Position numbers and translations under genes: made by a program. The notes under the pieces were generated by a model. It had not been told where the DNA came from, did no database searches, and saw nothing but the letters and a program-made list of their open reading frames with translations. 64,000 nt of DNA from Dickeya zeae NCPPB 2538 (lineage in GTDB: Bacteria; Pseudomonadota; Gammaproteobacteria; Enterobacterales; Enterobacteriaceae), in assembly GCF_000406165.1 (NCBI RefSeq), contig NZ_CM001977.1, forward strand, positions 2,738,964-2,802,963, read 5' to 3'. Positions 52,405-61,135 of the stretch are shown one piece after another. The first letter of the stretch is position 1. Each line of letters opens with the position of its first letter.

Positions 52405-53099
52405 TTCCCTCATGGCGGCAAGTGCGTTTGCGCGTTTTATCTTCTCTTCCCGATAGCATAAAATTCAACCACATTAAAACCCGACCGCAACATTCCAATT
52501 ACATGCAGGAAATGAAAACAACATTTGTGTTCCATTTTTACGCAATACAGGCAGGTGATTAAATTTACTGTCATTTTTATTTCATGGTCAACATCACTCG
52601 TCGTCCTGGGTCCGATTATATTTTTATAAATACGAAGGGTAATTCCTGTTTATTAATCCAACACGTTATCAATCAATAAAAGGTGCATCCTCCCTTATCA
52701 ATAAATCCCCCGGCAATTATTGGTGATATTGCTGATTCAGGCCAAGATATAAGAAAAAATTATGATTAGTACAAAAACCACCTATCACCACAAAAACAAT
52801 TAATCATAATTAATTGAAAATAATGACTTTATTGGAAGATCACCAACGACAGCCAGTTAGACCTTTCGTGATGAATAACGGGAAAATAACGTATTTTTGG
52901 CCCGATTAAGTGATGCGTTTCATTTTATTCGCAGAAAAAAAGGGAAAAGCTCGCAATTCGTTGTAATATTCGGCGCGGCAGACACAGCACCCCACAAACA
53001 AATCAGGGTATCGGTCCACGCATGTCTTACGGCATATCTGACCGCTACGCTGCAATAACACTGGTGTTGTCTGGGTACATTCATCAACATGAGGTTTAT

Positions 53100-54389
53100 A
53101 TGCAAAGGCAGAAGTTATTAATACAGATAATGCTGGCGATCGTGCTCGGTATTCTGATTGGCTGGGCATGCCACACTTATCTGGATGGCGCCCGCGCCAA
53201 AGAAGTGGCGTCGTACTTTAATATGGTTACCGATATTTTCCTGCGTCTGATCAAGATGATCATTGCACCGCTGGTATTCGCAACCCTGGTTTCCGGCCTG
53301 GCCAGTATGGGTAACTCTTCTGCCGTAGGTCGCGTCGGTCTCAAAGCCATGACCTGGTTTGTTACCGCATCTTTCCTGTCATTGCTGATAGGTATGATGC
53401 TGGCGAACTTCTTCCAGCCAGGCACCGGCATGAACCTGGTGGCTTCGGCCAGCCATGTCACTACCGGCCTGAATACCGATGGTTTCACACTGAAGAACTT
53501 CATCAGCCATATCTTCCCGAAAAGTATCATAGAAGCGATGGCTAACAACGAGATCCTGCAAATTCTGGTGTTCTCGCTGTTCTTCGGCTCGGCGCTGGCT
53601 TATGTCAAGCACCACAACAAACAGGCCAACTTCATTCTCTCTACTATCGAAGAGCTGGCTAAAGTGATGTTCCGCGTCACCGATTACGTAATGGCGCTGG
53701 CACCTATCGCCGTCTTTGCCGCTATCGGTTCTGCCATCACGACTCAGGGTCTGGGGCTGATCTATGACTTCGGTAAGCTGATTGGTGAGTTTTACCTGGG
53801 TCTGGCGCTGCTGTGGGCGGTGTTGTTCCTGGTAGGTTACGCCTTCCTCGGCCGCTCTATCGCCGTGCTGGCGCGCCTGATTCGTGAACCCACCATGCTG
53901 GCCTTCGCGACCGCCAGCAGCGAGTCCGCCTATCCGAAAACCATGGATGCGCTGACCCGTTTCGGTGTACCGAAGAAAATTACCAGCTTCGTGCTGCCGC
54001 TGGGTTACTCCTTCAACCTCGATGGCTCTATGATGTACCAGTCATTTGCTATCCTGTTCATCGCTCAGGCCTACAATATTGATCTGAGCATGACCCAGCA
54101 AATCCTGATCCTGCTGACGCTGATGATCACCAGTAAAGGGATGGCGGGCGTTGCACGTGCTTCTGTTGTCGTAGTTGCCGCCACGCTGCCGATGTTCAAC
54201 CTGCCGGAAGCCGGTATCCTGTTGATTCTAGGCATCGACCAGTTCCTGGATATGGGCCGCACCGCGACCAACGTTATCGGCAACAGTATCTCTACCGCCG
54301 TGGTGGCCAGTCTGGAAAAAGACATCACCGACGACGAAGAAGAAACCGAGCCGGAAGTGGTGTTGCAACAGGCCAGACAAGACGCCTGA
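53100..54389 (+). CDS. DAACS-family dicarboxylate/amino acid:cation symporter
   Basis: Inner-membrane symporter of 429 residues. Family motifs are LRLIKMIIAPLVFATLVSGLA, the serine-rich AFATASSESAYPKTMD hairpin, FVLPLGYSFNLDGSMMYQS and DQFLDMGRTATNVIGNSI. The start at 53100 follows GAGGTTTAT; a longer upstream frame has no ribosome site. The C-terminal tail is acidic (DDEEETEPE). The nearby racemase and LysR genes suggest an acidic amino acid, perhaps aspartate, as substrate; C4-dicarboxylates are the alternative. It is diverged from GltP at 25.8 kb. Confidence 0.88.
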   Translation: MQRQKLLIQIMLAIVLGILIGWACHTYLDGARAKEVASYFNMVTDIFLRLIKMIIAPLVFATLVSGLASMGNSSAVGRVGLKAMTWFVTASFLSLLIGMMLANFFQPGTGMNLVASASHVTTGLNTDGFTLKNFISHIFPKSIIEAMANNEILQILVFSLFFGSALAYVKHHNKQANFILSTIEELAKVMFRVTDYVMALAPIAVFAAIGSAITTQGLGLIYDFGKLIGEFYLGLALLWAVLFLVGYAFLGRSIAVLARLIREPTMLAFATASSESAYPKTMDALTRFGVPKKITSFVLPLGYSFNLDGSMMYQSFAILFIAQAYNIDLSMTQQILILLTLMITSKGMAGVARASVVVVAATLPMFNLPEAGILLILGIDQFLDMGRTATNVIGNSISTAVVASLEKDITDDEEETEPEVVLQQARQDA

Positions 54390-54421
54390 TCCAGTCCATA
54401 CCTCCAGCATTTGAACGCAGA

Positions 54422-54447
54422 CAGCGGCCACTCGGCCGCTGTTTTTT
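54422..54447 (+). terminator. Terminator of the DAACS gene
   Basis: Perfect stem CAGCGGCC/GGCCGCTG with a four-base loop and six T (54442-54447), 32 bp after the stop, reaching the stop of the convergent LysR gene. Confidence 0.9.
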
Positions 54448-55342
54448 ATAGCGCCGTTCGCAACGCCGTCATGGCCCGCCAGAACGATTCCGACGCCACA
54501 TTTAGCCGCGCATCCAACCGATACAGATACACCTGCATCTTCATCACTGCGTTATCCAGCTTCAACACCGTCAGCTCTTTGTTCGCCAGCTCATCGCGGA
54601 TCGAGTAATCCGGCAGCCAGGCGATACCGTGCCCCTGCTTCACCATACGTTTGAGTAAATCACTCATTGAGGAGACAAAACTCACAGTAAAACGCTCCGA
54701 TGCCAGCGTGGAAAGGTAGCGATTGACCTGACGGCCCATATAACTGGTGTCGGTGTAGTTGAGCAGCGGCAATGTGGCGGCCCGCACATCAAAACGCGGT
54801 TTACCGAGCGCATCACAGGCGCAAACCGGATACAAGGTAGAATCCATAATGCGGGTATGACGAAACGGTTCTGACATCAATTCCTCGTTATAAAAAGAGA
54901 AAATGAAGTCACTGCGCCCCTCTTTTAGGTTGAGAACTGCATCATCGACATCGATGGATTCGACATAGAAGATTTTCTCTTGCACATCCGGCACGCTTTT
55001 CAGCAATTCCGGCATCACAAACACCGACAGCGAATGCGCTGCGGCAATCGTTATCTTATTTTTATAGTGACTGCCGCCGTGCAATTTATGAATCTGGTAT
55101 TCCAGATCATCGAGGGTATTACGGATGTGGGCATGAAAAATCTTACCCTGTTCGGTCAGTTGCAACGGCTGTGCGCTGCGATCAAACAGGTCAAATCCTA
55201 CGGCCTCTTCCAGCGCCCGAACGCGTCGGCTAAACGACGACTGTGAGATGTTACGTGTCTCCGCCGCCAGGGTGAAGCTACGGTGTTCCTCCAGCGCAAT
55301 GAAATCATATAACCATTTGGTTTCAATATTGTTTAGCATCAT
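54446..55342 (-). CDS. LysR-family regulator, HypT-like
   Basis: Regulator of 298 residues. It resembles E. coli HypT (YjiE) from the start (NNIETKWLYDFIALEEHRSF) through the helix-turn-helix (TLAAETRNISQSSFSRRVRALE) to PLQLTEQGKIFHAHIR, KITIAAAHSLSVFVMPELL and HGIAWLPDYSIRDEL. HypT responds to hypochlorite through methionines, but here the gene is divergent from the racemase and convergent with the transporter, so local amino-acid control is more likely. The start lies within TTG-ATG-ATG; ATG at 55342 or 55339 is used. Confidence 0.85.
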   Translation of the reverse strand: MMLNNIETKWLYDFIALEEHRSFTLAAETRNISQSSFSRRVRALEEAVGFDLFDRSAQPLQLTEQGKIFHAHIRNTLDDLEYQIHKLHGGSHYKNKITIAAAHSLSVFVMPELLKSVPDVQEKIFYVESIDVDDAVLNLKEGRSDFIFSFYNEELMSEPFRHTRIMDSTLYPVCACDALGKPRFDVRAATLPLLNYTDTSYMGRQVNRYLSTLASERFTVSFVSSMSDLLKRMVKQGHGIAWLPDYSIRDELANKELTVLKLDNAVMKMQVYLYRLDARLNVASESFWRAMTALRTAL

Positions 55343-55489
55343 CAACCGCCGTTTAAAAAACGCATTCTACGCATAATGTGTATAGCGTTATGCAAAACAT
55401 ACATAGAGGATGGGAATTTCGCAATTCACATTTCCAGGCGCTGTGCGATGATTTTTCCACTCCAGACTATCCGCAGTGAGGCGCAAAAC

Positions 55490-56206
55490 GTGAACCCTGT
55501 AATCGGAATTCTTGGCGGCATGGGGCCGGGTGCCACCGTAGACGCTATGCAAAAACTTATCCGGCAGACCCCGGCGCGTAAGGATCAGGAACACATTCCG
55601 ATGATCGCCGTGTCTATTCCGGATATTCCGGACCGTACCCAGTGCATTCTCAATCACAGCCCGTCGCCGCTGCAAAAGATGATTGAGTACATGAGAATTC
55701 TGGAAAATGCCGGGGCCACCTGCATCATCATTCCTTGCAATACTGCGCACTACTGGTTCGACGATTTGAAGCGGCATACTCAGGTAGACATGATCAGCAT
55801 TATTGATGCCGCCTGCCAGCAAGTCGCTGAACAACGCGTCCATCACGTCGGTATTCTGGCGACGACCGCCACCGTGCGCGGCAATATCTACCAGCATGCG
55901 CTCAGTGGTCAGCAGGTGCGTTGCACCCTGCCTGATGAGGCACAGCAGCAGGCGGTCATGAACAGTATTTATGCTTATAAAGCAGGCGATTTCAGCCAGT
56001 CTCGCGCACTACTGCTGCCGGTCGTCGATTCGCTGCGCCAGCAAGGGGTAGAGAAAATCATTCTGGGTTGCACCGAGTTACCGCTAATTCTGGAGGCAGA
56101 AGTGAGCGCCACACCCAATGCCTATCTGGATGCCACCGATGCGCTGATCAAACAAACCATCGCCTGGTATTACCGGCAGGTAACGCATCCCCTCGTTGCG
56201 GCGTAA
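55490..56206 (+). CDS. Aspartate/glutamate racemase family protein
   Basis: PLP-independent amino-acid racemase of 238 residues. The two catalytic cysteines are in IIPCNTAHYW near residue 83 and IILGCTELPL near residue 195; the N-terminal GILGGMGPGATVDAM is typical. The GTG start at 55490 has GAGG eight bases ahead and gives a length near that of E. coli YgeA (230); an ATG at 55448 in the same frame is the alternative. It is divergent from the LysR gene and lies near an acidic amino-acid transporter. The substrate could be D-aspartate, D-glutamate or another amino acid. Confidence 0.85.
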   Translation: MNPVIGILGGMGPGATVDAMQKLIRQTPARKDQEHIPMIAVSIPDIPDRTQCILNHSPSPLQKMIEYMRILENAGATCIIIPCNTAHYWFDDLKRHTQVDMISIIDAACQQVAEQRVHHVGILATTATVRGNIYQHALSGQQVRCTLPDEAQQQAVMNSIYAYKAGDFSQSRALLLPVVDSLRQQGVEKIILGCTELPLILEAEVSATPNAYLDATDALIKQTIAWYYRQVTHPLVAA

Positions 56207-56293
56207 TTTTTCTCTGTTGACCACGGTATGCGCTCACCAGCATTTGTTATGATAACGTGAGGTGACAATGCAGGGACCGACTAACAGAGCATC

Positions 56294-57367
56294 ATGAAAG
56301 CAAAACCAGTAACGCTCAATGACGTGGCAGCTTACGCCGGTGTGTCATATCAAACCGTTTCCCGGGTGCTGAATCAGGCGCCTCATGTGTCGATACGCAC
56401 GCGGGAAAAGGTGGAACAGGCAATGGCCGCGCTCCACTACATCCCCAATCGGGTAGCGCAGCAACTGGCGCGCCGCAGTGCCACGACCATTGGGTTGGCG
56501 ACAATCGATCTATCGCTGCATGCGCCATCCCAAATCGCCGCCGCCATCAAAACGACCGCCAGCGAGCTGGGATTCACGGTAGTGATCTCCATGTTGCGCG
56601 CTGCCGATGGTAATGATGTCCAGCGTGCCGTTAACGAATTACTGTCACAGCGGGTAGATGGCGTGATCATCAACGTCCCACTGGAGCAAGAAGAGGCGGA
56701 GCGCATTCATCAGTTGTGCGCGGCCACACCGGCGTTGTTTCTCGACACGGCACCTACCGCCAACCTGCCCAGCGTGATGTTCGACCCGCAACAGGGCGCG
56801 AAGCTGGCTATCGACCATCTGGTAGAAATGGGGCACCGTCGCATCGCCTTGCTGACCGGTCCGCAAAGTTCGGTGTCGGCGCGTTTGCGTTACGAGGGCT
56901 GGCAGAAAGCGCTAGCCGCCAACCTGTTAACCCCTTGCGCTATCGCCGAAGGCGACTGGAGCGCCAGCTCAGGGTATCAGCAGGCGCATTTACTGCTGGC
57001 AAACGCAATCCGCCCCACAGCTATCGCCGTCGCCAACGACCAAATGGCGCTGGGCGTTCTGCGGGCGATTCATGAATACGGCTTGCGCGTACCGGAGCAG
57101 ATCTCGGTCATTGGTTTTGACGATACGCGTGACAGCGCCTATTTCCAGCCGCCGTTAACCACCATCCGTCAGGATTTCAGGCAACTGGGCCGGGAAAGCG
57201 TCAACCGGCTGCTGGATTGCCTGCAACACCCGCACACACCAGCCCCACTGCGGTTAAAAACGACCCTGATACCACGTCAAACCACCGCGGCCTGGCGCCC
57301 TTCCACCCTGTCGCCACAGGATGTCGCCCAACAGTTGATTAGTCTGGCACGGCAGTTACAGCGTTAG
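56294..57367 (+). CDS. lacI: Lac operon repressor
   Basis: LacI-family repressor of 357 residues. The DNA-binding head is VTLNDVAAYAGVSYQTVSRVLNQ; the YQ-R recognition residues are the same as in E. coli LacI, which agrees with the nearly identical operator ahead of lacZ. The hinge helix is NRVAQQLARR. The sugar-binding core follows (VISMLRAADGND, AIAVANDQMALGVLRAI, GFDDTRDSAYFQPPLTT). The C-terminal QQLISLARQLQR resembles the tetramerisation heptads of E. coli LacI. It lies directly upstream of lacZ on the same strand. Confidence 0.93.
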   Translation: MKAKPVTLNDVAAYAGVSYQTVSRVLNQAPHVSIRTREKVEQAMAALHYIPNRVAQQLARRSATTIGLATIDLSLHAPSQIAAAIKTTASELGFTVVISMLRAADGNDVQRAVNELLSQRVDGVIINVPLEQEEAERIHQLCAATPALFLDTAPTANLPSVMFDPQQGAKLAIDHLVEMGHRRIALLTGPQSSVSARLRYEGWQKALAANLLTPCAIAEGDWSASSGYQQAHLLLANAIRPTAIAVANDQMALGVLRAIHEYGLRVPEQISVIGFDDTRDSAYFQPPLTTIRQDFRQLGRESVNRLLDCLQHPHTPAPLRLKTTLIPRQTTAAWRPSTLSPQDVAQQLISLARQLQR

Positions 57368-57390
57368 CCGTCCCCCTCGGATGCCGGTTT

Positions 57391-57481
57391 TGTGATCGAT
57401 ACCACTTTCCGGCATCGCTGCACTTTACTCATATTCGGCAAGCCGCGATCCTGACAGTAAAATTGTGAGCGGATCACAATT
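57391..57481 (+). promoter_or_regulatory. lac promoter: CRP site, promoter and LacI operator
   Basis: A CRP-like TGTGATCGATACCACT (57391-57406) has its centre near -61.5 if transcription starts at about 57460, as in E. coli. TTTACT (57424) and GATCCT (57447), 17 bp apart, may be -35 and -10. The operator at 57461-57481 has core TTGTGAGCGGATCACAA, differing from E. coli O1 at one base. This makes it more symmetrical. Confidence 0.85.
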
Positions 57482-57556
57482 TCATTTATCCGCTCATCAG
57501 TTGTTTTCAGTCATTCACTTGCAGCCAACTCTGCCAATAAAAGGAAAGCCTGTTTT

Positions 57557-60500
57557 ATGTCTACTGTTTCCGCTTATGTTCCGCTATCCGGCATCTCGCT
57601 GGCGGATATTCTGGCCAGACGCGACTGGGAAAACCCGGCCTGCCCGCACATCCGTCGCCTGGACGCCCATCCTCCCTTTTCCAGCTGGCGCGACCTGAAT
57701 GCAGCACGCAACGATGCCCCTTCCGACCGGCGTCAGTTGCTGAATGGCGAATGGACCTTCAGCTATTTTTCTCGCCCGCAAGCCGTACCAGAACAGTGGC
57801 TGACAGAGGATTTACACGATGCCGATCGGATTACCGTTCCCTCTAACTGGCAGTTAGCAGGATACGACGCGCCGATTTACACCAACGTTAAGTACCCTAT
57901 TCCCGTCAACCCACCGTTCGTCCCCGAAGACAACCCTACCGGATGTTACTCGCTCACATTTTCAGTCGATCCCGACTGGCTGACGCAAGGGCAAACCCGC
58001 ATCGTATTCGACGGCGTTAACTCTGCGTTTCATCTGTGGTGCAACGGCCAATGGGTCGGTTACTCTCAGGATAGCCGCCTGCCAGCGGAGTTCGACCTGA
58101 CACCTTGTCTACAGGTGGGCGAAAACCGCCTGGCAGTGATGGTGCTGCGCTGGTCTGACGGTACCTATCTGGAAGATCAGGATATGTGGCGCATGAGCGG
58201 CATTTATCGTGATGTCTACCTGCTGCATAAACCGACGGTACACCTGCGCGACGTGCAACTCACCACGCCGTTACGACACAGCTACACCCAAGGTACGTTG
58301 TGCGTGACGGCCCTCGCCAACCTGCCGGAAGACCAGACTGAACACTGGCAACTGGCGGTACAGTTATGGCGGGGCGAGTGCCTGGTGGGCGAACAACGCA
58401 AACCGTTCGGCACCCCGGCGATAGATGAGCGCGGTGCCTATCACGACAGGGTGAGTCTGCAACTGGAGGTGGCGCAGCCCGCGTTGTGGAGCGCGGAGGA
58501 ACCCAATCTGTACCGGGCGGTGGTGGCGCTGGAGTGCGACGGCACCCTGGTGGAAGCAGAAGCCTATGACGTCGGCTTTCGCGAGGTCACCATCCGTAAC
58601 GGCTTGTTGTTACTCAACGGCCAACCGCTACTGATCCGCGGTACTAATCGCCATGAGCACCATCCGCAGCACGGTCAGGCGATCGATGAAGCGACTATGC
58701 GGCAGGATATCCTGTTGATGAAACAGCATAACTTCAACGCGGTACGCTGCTCCCACTACCCTAATCATCCGTTGTGGTATCGGCTGTGCGACCGCTATGG
58801 CTTGTACGTGGTCGATGAAGCCAATATCGAAACCCACGGCATGCAGCCAATGAGCCGCCTGTCCGACGACCCACGCTGGTTACCCGCTTATGCCGAACGC
58901 GTCACTCGCATGGTACAACGCGACCGTAATCATCCCTGCATTATTATCTGGTCGCTGGGCAACGAATCGGGCTACGGCCACACCCATAGCGCGCTTTACC
59001 AGTGGGTGAAACAACAAGATCCCACCCGACCGGTACAATACGAAGGCGGCGGTGCTAATACACCCGCGACCGACATTTTGTGCCCGATGTATGCCCGCGT
59101 CGATCAAGACCAGCCCTTCCCCGCCGTCCCGAAATGGTCAATCAAAAAATGGATTGGCCTGCCGGGTGAACACCGTCCGCTGATTTTGTGTGAATACGCG
59201 CACGCGATGGGCAACAGTTTTGGCGGATTTGACCGCTACTGGCAGGCATTCCGCCAGTACCCACGTCTGCAAGGCGGCTTTGTCTGGGACTGGGTGGATC
59301 AGGCGCTGCTGCGTGAACAAGACGGCAAAACACACTGGGCCTACGGCGGTGACTTTGGTGATAAACCTAACGACCGTCAGTTCTGCCTCAATGGTCTGGT
59401 GTTCCCTGATCGCACACCACACCCGGCGCTGTACGAAGCCCAGCGCGCCCAGCAATTTTTCCAGTTCAGCCGCCATGACGATGCCCCGCTGACGCTGACT
59501 GTCACCAGTGAATACCTGTTCCGCCACAGTGATAATGAAGAACTGCACTGGCGCATTATGCAGGATGACGTGCTACTGGTATCAGGCCGGCTACCGCTCG
59601 ATATCGCACCGCAAGGGAATCAGACAATTACCTTGCTGGAGCAGGTGCCTGCCCCGCAGCACCACGCCGATATGTGGCTGACCGTAGAGGTGATTCAGCC
59701 GAACGCAACCGACTGGTCACCGGCGGGTCATCGCTGCGCCTGGGATCAATGGCAGTTACCGATGCCGCTGGCACGTCCGCTGCCACCTGTTCATGATGGC
59801 AAGTGCCCATCATTGAGCCAAACCGATGAGCAATTCGAGGTCACACTCGGGCAACAGCGCTGGGTGTTTAACCGCCATAACGGCTTGCTGACACAGTGGT
59901 GGCGTGATGGGCAACCCCAGTTACTCAGCCCGTTGCAGGATAATGTGACACGTGCAGCACTGGATAACGACATCGGCATCAGCGAAGTCGACCGTATTGA
60001 CCCGAATGCCTGGGTAGAACGCTGGAAACTGGCCGGATTGTACCAGTACGACACCGACTGCCAGTACATCCACGCCGACACCCTCAGCGGCAGCGTACTG
60101 ATCACCACCGAGCACATCAGCCACTATCAGCAACAGGTGTTGTTCATCAGCCGTAAACAGTGGCGAATCGACGCGCGCGGCGTATTGACGGTAAATGTCG
60201 ATGTCGAGATTGCCCGTCACTTGCCTTCACCAGCTCGCATCGGCCTTTCCGTGCAACTGGCGGCAGTCAACCCACAGGTCAGCTGGCTGGGGCTCGGCCC
60301 GCATGAAAACTACCCTGACCGCCTCCTTGCCGCGCTACACGGCCGCTGGCAACAACCGCTGGAAGCAATGCACACGCCGTACATTTTCCCATCGGAAAAC
60401 GGCCTGCGCTGTCACACCCAGGAATTGTGCTACGGCGACTGGCTTATCGAAGGGGATTTCCACTTCGGCATCGGCCGCTACAGCCAGCAACAACTGATGT

Positions 60501-60667
60501 CATGCACCCATCACCATCTGCTGCAACCAGAAGCCGGCACCTGGCTTAATCTGGATGGCTTCCACATGGGTGTTGGCGGTGACGACTCCTGGAGTCCCAG
60601 CGTTGCCCCAGACTTCCTGCTGACGGCCCCTCGCTACCGCTACCAGTTGCAACTGCGGTTACGGTAG
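57557..60667 (+). CDS. lacZ: Beta-galactosidase
   Basis: Glycoside hydrolase family 2 enzyme of 1036 residues, close to E. coli LacZ (1024). The sugar-binding, immunoglobulin-like and TIM-barrel domains appear in order. The acid/base Glu is in IIIWSLGNESGYG near residue 465 and the nucleophile is in LILCEYAHAMGNSFGG near residue 540. GTNRHEHHPQHGQ lies upstream of them. The C-terminal beta-sandwich (domain 5) is complete. No lacY or lacA follows; a terminator and a tRNA gene come next. Lactose or another galactoside must enter by a transporter encoded elsewhere. Confidence 0.95.
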   Translation: MSTVSAYVPLSGISLADILARRDWENPACPHIRRLDAHPPFSSWRDLNAARNDAPSDRRQLLNGEWTFSYFSRPQAVPEQWLTEDLHDADRITVPSNWQLAGYDAPIYTNVKYPIPVNPPFVPEDNPTGCYSLTFSVDPDWLTQGQTRIVFDGVNSAFHLWCNGQWVGYSQDSRLPAEFDLTPCLQVGENRLAVMVLRWSDGTYLEDQDMWRMSGIYRDVYLLHKPTVHLRDVQLTTPLRHSYTQGTLCVTALANLPEDQTEHWQLAVQLWRGECLVGEQRKPFGTPAIDERGAYHDRVSLQLEVAQPALWSAEEPNLYRAVVALECDGTLVEAEAYDVGFREVTIRNGLLLLNGQPLLIRGTNRHEHHPQHGQAIDEATMRQDILLMKQHNFNAVRCSHYPNHPLWYRLCDRYGLYVVDEANIETHGMQPMSRLSDDPRWLPAYAERVTRMVQRDRNHPCIIIWSLGNESGYGHTHSALYQWVKQQDPTRPVQYEGGGANTPATDILCPMYARVDQDQPFPAVPKWSIKKWIGLPGEHRPLILCEYAHAMGNSFGGFDRYWQAFRQYPRLQGGFVWDWVDQALLREQDGKTHWAYGGDFGDKPNDRQFCLNGLVFPDRTPHPALYEAQRAQQFFQFSRHDDAPLTLTVTSEYLFRHSDNEELHWRIMQDDVLLVSGRLPLDIAPQGNQTITLLEQVPAPQHHADMWLTVEVIQPNATDWSPAGHRCAWDQWQLPMPLARPLPPVHDGKCPSLSQTDEQFEVTLGQQRWVFNRHNGLLTQWWRDGQPQLLSPLQDNVTRAALDNDIGISEVDRIDPNAWVERWKLAGLYQYDTDCQYIHADTLSGSVLITTEHISHYQQQVLFISRKQWRIDARGVLTVNVDVEIARHLPSPARIGLSVQLAAVNPQVSWLGLGPHENYPDRLLAALHGRWQQPLEAMHTPYIFPSENGLRCHTQELCYGDWLIEGDFHFGIGRYSQQQLMSCTHHHLLQPEAGTWLNLDGFHMGVGGDDSWSPSVAPDFLLTAPRYRYQLQLRLR

Positions 60668-60689
60668 TTTCTATCCCACTTAGCCCTGG

Positions 60690-60728
60690 CGGGCTGGCAG
60701 CATTCTGTTGCTGTCAGCCCGTTGTTTT
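60690..60728 (+). terminator. Terminator of lacZ
   Basis: Stem CGGGCTG-GCAGCA/TGCTG-T-CAGCCCG with a small mismatch, followed by TTGTTTT, 22 bp after the lacZ stop. Confidence 0.8.
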
Positions 60729-60833
60729 CCATCACCACGCAACGAAAATGCGGCTTTATCGCCGCAATCATGTGAAAAAAACGGCATATTGCGCATTCCC
60801 TCACCAAACGCATCAAAAATGTGGTTTACACCT

Positions 60834-60862
60834 TTGACATGCGTGACGGACCCCGTTATTAT
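60834..60862 (+). promoter_or_regulatory. tRNA-Asn promoter
   Basis: TTGACA (60834-60839) and TATTAT (60857-60862), 17 bp apart, followed by a GC-rich discriminator (GCGCCCCG), the mark of a stringently controlled stable-RNA promoter. Confidence 0.85.
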
Positions 60863-60880
60863 GCGCCCCGTTCCAACGAT

Positions 60881-60956
60881 TCCTCTGTAGTTCAGTCGGT
60901 AGAACGGCGGACTGTTAATCCGTATGTCACTGGTTCGAGTCCAGTCAGAGGAGCCA
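60881..60956 (+). tRNA. tRNA-Asn (anticodon GTT)
   Basis: A 76-base tRNA with TCCTCTG acceptor arm paired with CAGAGGA, encoded CCA, D-loop AGTTCAGTCGGTAGA, anticodon GTT at 60914-60916 and T-loop GGTTCGAGTCC. It reads AAY codons. A P4-type integrase gene lies 180 bp downstream, so its 3' end is the probable attachment site of the island. Confidence 0.96.
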
Positions 60957-60964
60957 ATTTAAAG

Positions 60965-60995
60965 AAAGCAGACGTTCACCGACGTCTGCTTTTTT
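60965..60995 (+). terminator. Terminator of the tRNA-Asn gene
   Basis: Perfect 11-base stem AAAGCAGACGT/ACGTCTGCTTT, then a T run, eight bases after the tRNA. It lies inside the island side of the probable att junction. Confidence 0.9.
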
Positions 60996-61069
60996 GCTTT
61001 TTATCAATGGGTTACTCCCTTCTTTAAGTTCACCTTCATCCATTCAAAATCACTCGAAGCCATACCCAT

Positions 61070-61120
61070 TTGCTGGTAAAAATACTGGTAAAGCTGGTTC
61101 GATTTCGTTTTTACCAGCAA
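61070..61120. repeat. Inverted repeat in the integrase leader
   Basis: TTGCTGGTAAAAA (61070-61082) and its exact reverse complement TTTTTACCAGCAA (61108-61120) flank 25 bases; CTGGTAAA recurs once between them. The repeat ends 15 bp before the int start and can form a hairpin in the mRNA or serve as a site for Int or an excisionase. Confidence 0.75.
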
Positions 61121-61135
61121 TCGGAGGGAACCGTC

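Larger units (their letters stand above)
52186..53099. other. Long AT-rich divergent region between fhlA and the DAACS gene
   Basis: About 900 bp with no supported gene. Near fhlA it has a CRP-like TGTGATTATCATCACC (52389-52404) and a Fur-like site at 52349. The rest is strongly AT-rich, typical of a promoter region or of H-NS-bound DNA. Confidence 0.55.
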
